Below are positions 59,165-64,000 of a DNA stretch of 64,000 bases, in pieces. The notes beneath the pieces were generated by a model. The model did no database searches and had not been told where the DNA came from. It saw nothing but the letters and a program-made list of their open reading frames with translations. Every line of letters starts with the position of its first letter. Position 1 is the stretch's first letter. Location of the stretch: contig LR746270.1 of assembly GCA_902729315.2 (NCBI GenBank), positions 3,110,001-3,174,000 of the forward strand, given 5' to 3'. Position numbers and translations under genes: made by a program. Source of the stretch: Spirodela intermedia (Eukaryota > Streptophyta > Magnoliopsida > Alismatales > Araceae).

Positions 59165-59241
59165 ACCTGCTATAAAACCTCTTCATCGGGCCCTTCCTCC
59201 ACCTCCTGTTAGATTCGATTCGTTCGGAAGGGAGGCGGCAG
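59165..59241 (+). other. Probable 5' UTR exon of the G3BP-like gene
   Basis: A TATAAAAC box at about 59170 precedes GC-richer sequence ending GGCGGCAG with the donor GTAAGC at 59242. The next acceptor, CCTGCAG at 59898-59904, is two bases before the start codon. An intron immediately upstream of the ATG is common in plant housekeeping genes. The transcription start itself cannot be fixed from sequence. Confidence 0.6.
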
Positions 59242-59906
59242 GTAAGCTCCCGCTCTCTTCGGCGACAGGATCCTTGGTTTTATGTTGTTTTTTTATTTAT
59301 TTTGGGGCCACGGGGGAGATTCCCTGCAGCGTGTTTTTGTTTCAAGGCTCTGCGTATTCTGATCCGTGTACTACCTCTGGTTTGTGATCCTATTGCATTG
59401 CCATTTTAGAGGGCGGATCGAGGTGTGTTGGTGAGGTTTGTTTGGGTTGGGCAATCCTCTTGTGGGGTTTAGTTGGGCTCGGGGATCGACCAGAGGGTTT
59501 TGTACTTCGAGTGGAAGTTTGGTTCGATTTCCCTTGTTTTTCTGTGCTTCAGGGTTTTTTATGTGGTTGTCTTTGGGTGGGGTAGATGATGGATATGTTG
59601 GTTCAAGTTGTCAAAAACTGTTTTACTAAGATTAGTTCTCCGTGCGCACCTGTGTTTCATCTGGGTACGATGAAAGACCGTGCCCCCCCCCCCGGACCTC
59701 TGGGATCCATTAGGGAGGTTAATCCATGCGTGTTTTTAGATCAATTTTCCCACCGTCGAGAATTAGTGGGATTGCTTACACGTTGGCTATTGAAAGAATC
59801 ACGTCTGACGTGCATATTATAGTATAGTCAAACAGAAAAATGATAAATAATTTAATATCCTTTGATGCCTGACTACTACACAATAACTCCCTTTGAACCT
59901 GCAGAA

Positions 59907-62900
59907 ATGGCGTCACAGAATGGGCATCTTGCTTCTCTTCCCGCTGCACATGTGGTATGCACTATTTTTTTCTCAATCAAGTATCTTCTTAGACAATAAT
60001 ATCGTCATGTATCTCACTTTTGCATATTTACTCGACAGATTGGTAAAGCTTTTGTAGAACAATATTACAATATTCTCCGTCTCTCCCCAGAGATGGTTCA
60101 TAAATTCTACCAGGATGTTAGTCTTCTTGGCCGCCCTGATCTTGATGGGACTATGTCATCAGTGACAACAATGCAAGTAAGGTTTCCTTGTCATCTTTTG
60201 TTTCATATAACGAAAATGCTTTTGTTTTTATTACGATTTTTTCGGCGGACGCTTGGATCAGAACATGGCATTCATTCTATCTTCAGTAGCGTGCTTGGCC
60301 CTTATACTTTTAATAGTTTTCTTCCTAACCATTTTGTTTTCTCTCTATACTTCTTTAAATTTATCCTTTTTTTTTCATTTTCGCCGATTATGGAGAGAAG
60401 TTTATCCTATTATTTGCATGGGATTGTATGTATGTGTGTGTGTGTGTTAACTGCTAGTTAGCCCCATCACATTTTCTGCTGGATTGTTCTTCGCAGTTAT
60501 TTGAAGGACGCATAGGTGCAATTTATGGACATAATTGCTTTGATAGGTCACATTCTAAAGTAATTTCAGGGTTTGGTAATAAATAGTCGATTTTTTCTAC
60601 CGGTGTATGCATTGCTAACGTGCTTTATTTCGGCATGTGCTGTTCATGAAGATGTGTAAAGCATAAAATGTGTTAATTTGAATTGCTGTAGTTTGCTATA
60701 TCATTTCATTACAGCTGTGATTATTTATTCCCTTGTAAATTCTTTCTGGAACCTCATGTGTCATTATATTTCCATTCTTGTTGTCAAAATAATGTGGTGG
60801 TTGGTGCAGGGCATTAATGAAAAGATTATGTCTCTGAAGTATGGGGAATACAATTTTGAGATAGAAACTGTTGACGCCCAACATTCTTTCAAGGAAGGAG
60901 TGATTGTCCTTGTAACTGGATGCCTCACTGGGAAGGCTAATATTCAAAAGAAATTTACTCAATCTTTTTTTCTTGCTCCGCAAGACAATGGAGGCTACTT
61001 TGTCCTGAACGACGTTTTTAGGTATGTTAGTAAAAGTCAAGCTAAGGAAGACAACAATATGGCAGAGAATGCCACCCACGACTTTGCAACCAACACTCGT
61101 GCTTCACCAGATCCAGGTGACTCAATTGGATCTTGCAATTTTTTGTTACTTATGATTCATGGTCATTTGAACTCCAGTAGTTTGCCTATACGTCAACTTG
61201 AGTCATAGTTTGAACTTTGAACTGGTGACAGTGTCTACGATTCCAAGTTCTGAGGACATTGAGAATGCTGAAGTCAACCAACTGGAAAATCTGGGATCAG
61301 TGGTAGAAGAGGATCTTGGTGACATCCTTGCTCAGCCAAGTGAACAGGATGTTTCCCCAGTTTATGAGGTGACAACCACTGTTCAAGAAGACGGACCTAA
61401 GAAGTCCTATGCATCAATTGTGAGTTGTTGTAGCCTAGTGGAAATTATTTTTTCGTTGTAGACTAAAACTATTAATGAACGAGTATCTTCTAGATATTAT
61501 TACCACATATTAATAAGGCAGTTAAAGCCCTGTTATGCGGATGCCCCTCAGTAAGCCTTTGGTCGGAAAACAAGCCATGGCCTGTGTACCTAAAATGTCA
61601 GGAGATATTGCTGGAAATTTAATAATATTTGCTGAAATTTAACACGGACCCATAGGTCAGGCGATATTGGACTACATAATGTCACTCTTTTGATGTAAAG
61701 GCATGCTGCATAATTTTTTTTAGTTTTCCTGTTTTAGTCATCAGAAATATGTAACAAGTTGTAACGAATATGCTATAAAATTTGCGCACATATATTTGTA
61801 TTTTTTTGTCATTATGCTCCTAATTCTTTACAAAAGTTGGAGAATCTCTGGTGTCCTGCAAATACCTTAAATTTGATTTCAATCATACATGTTTAATTTT
61901 CGTCAATTACTCATTCCAGTTGGATTTCTATGTTTTTAACAGGTTAAAGTTATGAAGGGAAGCACTCCTGCTGTTTACGTGCCTACAACCAAGGCCAAAG
62001 TGGCACCCATAAAAACTGAGAAACAAGTTCGTGTGGCAGCTCCTGTTCCTACAGTAGAATCTGAATCTCCCTCGAAGAACGACTTGCAGCAAGAGACAAG
62101 CAATTCCCAAGAAGGTTTATCAGATATCCTGTAATCTTTTCGTTTCCAGTTATAAAGCCTTTTTTCTCATATTACTCATGCGACGACAGAGGAAGGGCAT
62201 GCAGTTTATGCCCGAAACTTGCCTTTGAATGCGACCCCTGCCCAGGTTGAAGAAGAATTCAAGAAATTTGGGACCATTAAACCTGGAGGTGTTCAAGTTA
62301 GAAATCACAGGGTCAGTTTGCTTCCATCTATTAATTCATCGGCTTCCATTCTTTTGTGCCTTACTCTCCGCATAAGTTTCATTTTTCTATGGTGTGTTTG
62401 TATCCACAGCAATACGGGTATTGCTTCGGTTTTGTTGAATTCGAATCTGAGAGCTCCATGCAAGCAGCAATTGAGGTATGACCTCGTACCCAACCTGCTT
62501 CTTCACCCCTCTCTTCTCTTTCTATGTTTCTATTTTAGTGGCCGTTTCTTTTCCCTCCTTTCCTGTTCTAGAGGCTTTGAATGTCTACATCCAGCGTTCA
62601 TGTTTGACATTACTAATTAAGTCATTTTTCATGTTTCTGTCGTTTCGCATTTTATATAACATGGTAAATTGACTAAAGAAGGATAACGGCATTATTCGTG
62701 AGTAATAGATAATTTCAGTTCTATCAACCTCTGGTTCCGGGTAGAACTGATTGTGTTTGAACATTTCTTTTTTCTATTCCCACTAGCAATTAAAATTCTC
62801 TCATTGTCACTGCTGCAACCCGACAAATTGTTGAGCTCTAGCATCTAAAGCCTATTCGCTTCTAATCTTCAGACTGTCGGAGAATCTTTGAACCTAGGTG

Positions 62901-63976
62901 ATTTTTCTTTTCTTTGTTTTTCTGAAACTACGCATTCATGGGTTTTATGCTTCTGGCATGGTATCTTCTGTTCTTTTATGGAAAATAATCAGAAAAACTC
63001 TGCCCATGTTTCTTTTAGGACAAACGATCAAAGTTTTTCTCTTGAAAAAAATTATATACCCTTTAATTCGAGCCTAATCTGTAGATTATTGGAGAATCTT
63101 TGAAGCCAGAAACTTCTCTGTGTTTTCTTTTTTTGGCTGGAACTTAGCTTTCATGGATGTCAAGTTCCAGTTGACTAATTAGGAACAAGGTGAGCTAAGC
63201 CAGCCTTGGCTACTTCAGGAACAACAGTTCACGGTCGTTATGGAGAAACCCTTCACAATGGAGATTACATTATATGAATTTATTTATGAAAAACTAAAAA
63301 TATGTTGCAGCCAGTTAATTTCTTTTTCTTTTATGACAGAATAATAGAAGCCTGTATCCTATCTCCGTTTTAAGTCAGGTAGTCATAGTTTCTTTTATGA
63401 TAAAATATACTGATCTATAATTTCATCTGAATTTTCAGGCCTCCCCTTTCGAAATCTCGGGTCAACGCGTTATTGTCGAGGTCAAGAGAACCGTGACACG
63501 AGGTAGGCCTCTCTCTCTCTCTCTCTCTCTATTTATATATATATATAGATAGATATATCTATGTTGGGCTTATCCGCATGAAATTTGTTCATATGCCAAG
63601 TCAATTCTGATGGGAAATAATCCATCACAAGTGGGCTGACCGCGGGAAAAGGATGACCCCTGATCTGTTCTTACCTTCGACAGTGGGCGATGGTGGTGCC
63701 AGCAGCCCCGCCGGCGGCAGGGGCCAGTTCTCTCAGGGGCCAAGAGGCGGCAGTGGCAATGGCGGAGGCTTCCGAGGCGGCAACAGATTCCGCAACGACA
63801 GCTTCAGGGCCCGAGGAAGCTACACCGGGGGGGCACAAGGCTACACTCGGATGGAATTCAGGACTCGGGCCACCTCCCCCAGCCATGGCGGCGGCCGCGG
63901 CCCCGCCACCGCCCGCAGCAGCGGCTCGGCCTTACGCCCTGCTGGGATGATCAGCCAGACTGCTGTCCCAGCCTGA
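59907..63976 (+). CDS. G3BP-like protein: NTF2 domain, RRM and Gly/Arg-rich tail (9 coding exons)
   Basis: Coding exons: 59907-59954, 60039-60176, 60810-61116, 61232-61419, 61943-62114, 62190-62311, 62410-62475, 63439-63502, 63684-63976, giving 1,398 nt (465 aa). The NTF2-like domain covers about residues 14-136 (VEQYYNILRLSPEMVHKFYQ, then FTQSFFLAPQDNGGYFVLND). An acidic linker follows with the conserved KKSYASIVKVMK. The RRM at about 288-365 has RNP2 VYARNL and RNP1-like YCFGFVEF. The tail has FRGGNRFRN and other Gly/Arg blocks typical of RNA-binding condensate proteins. Family members (G3BP/Rasputin) bind RNA and nucleate stress granules in the cytoplasm; plant members are linked to stress and immune responses. 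The gene is complete, its stop lying 24 bp from the window edge. Confidence 0.95.
63509..63562. repeat. (CT)n(TA)n tract in the last G3BP intron
   Basis: About 20 bp of CT repeat, then alternating TA and GATA units, starting a few bases after the exon 9 donor at 63503. Confidence 0.95.
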
Positions 63977-64000
63977 GGAAGAAGAAGCCTCGCTCCTTGA

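Overview
This is nuclear DNA of a flowering plant. The evidence is multi-exon genes with GT-AG introns, plant-only gene families (an AP1/FUL MADS-box gene and a CIN-type TCP gene), a nuclear tRNA-Asp(GUC), Ty1/copia retrotransposon remains, and many (CT)n/(GA)n and (TA)n/(TG)n tracts. The MADS protein ends in the FUL-like (paleoAP1) motif rather than a euAP1 tail, which would suit a monocot or early-diverging angiosperm, but I cannot fix the species.

Layout. 0.95-9.65 kb (minus): a 15-exon gene whose joined exons stay in frame for 1,464 codons and encode FYRN and FYRC domains, a long variable middle and a WD40-like C-terminus. 9.71-9.78 kb (minus): tRNA-Asp, 62 bp upstream of that gene's first ATG. 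10.2-15.1 kb (minus): a 12-exon TRM1 tRNA (m2,2G26) dimethyltransferase of 633 aa. 15.2-19.6 kb: AT-rich spacer with a minus-strand copia 3' fragment. 19.8-23.1 kb (plus): an 8-exon FUL-like MADS-box gene, 251 aa. 23.8-25.3 kb (minus): a RING-H2 E3 ligase gene. 26-31 kb: microsatellites and a GC-rich island with a 144-bp tandem duplication. 31.1-36.1 kb: a decayed but nearly complete Ty1/copia element with two short LTR-like ends. 36-44 kb: gene-poor. 44.0-44.6 kb (minus): an intronless CIN-TCP gene. 45-57.6 kb: microsatellites, a second copia fragment and unrecognised DNA. 57.6-58.05 kb (minus): a small conserved 134-aa protein. 59.2-63.98 kb (plus): a G3BP-like gene (NTF2 + RRM + Gly/Arg-rich tail), 465 aa.

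The genes do not form a pathway. What links them is position. From memory of Arabidopsis locus order, TRM1-MADS-RING matches At3g02320-At3g02310(SEP2)-At3g02290 (and At5g15810-15800-15790), TCP13 is close by at At3g02150, and TCP5 (At5g60970) is next to the NTF2-RRM gene At5g60980. The window therefore looks like an ancestral block, except that the MADS gene is SQUA/FUL-type where Arabidopsis has SEP1/2. Exon joins were worked out by eye from splice consensus, frame and family resemblance, without transcripts.
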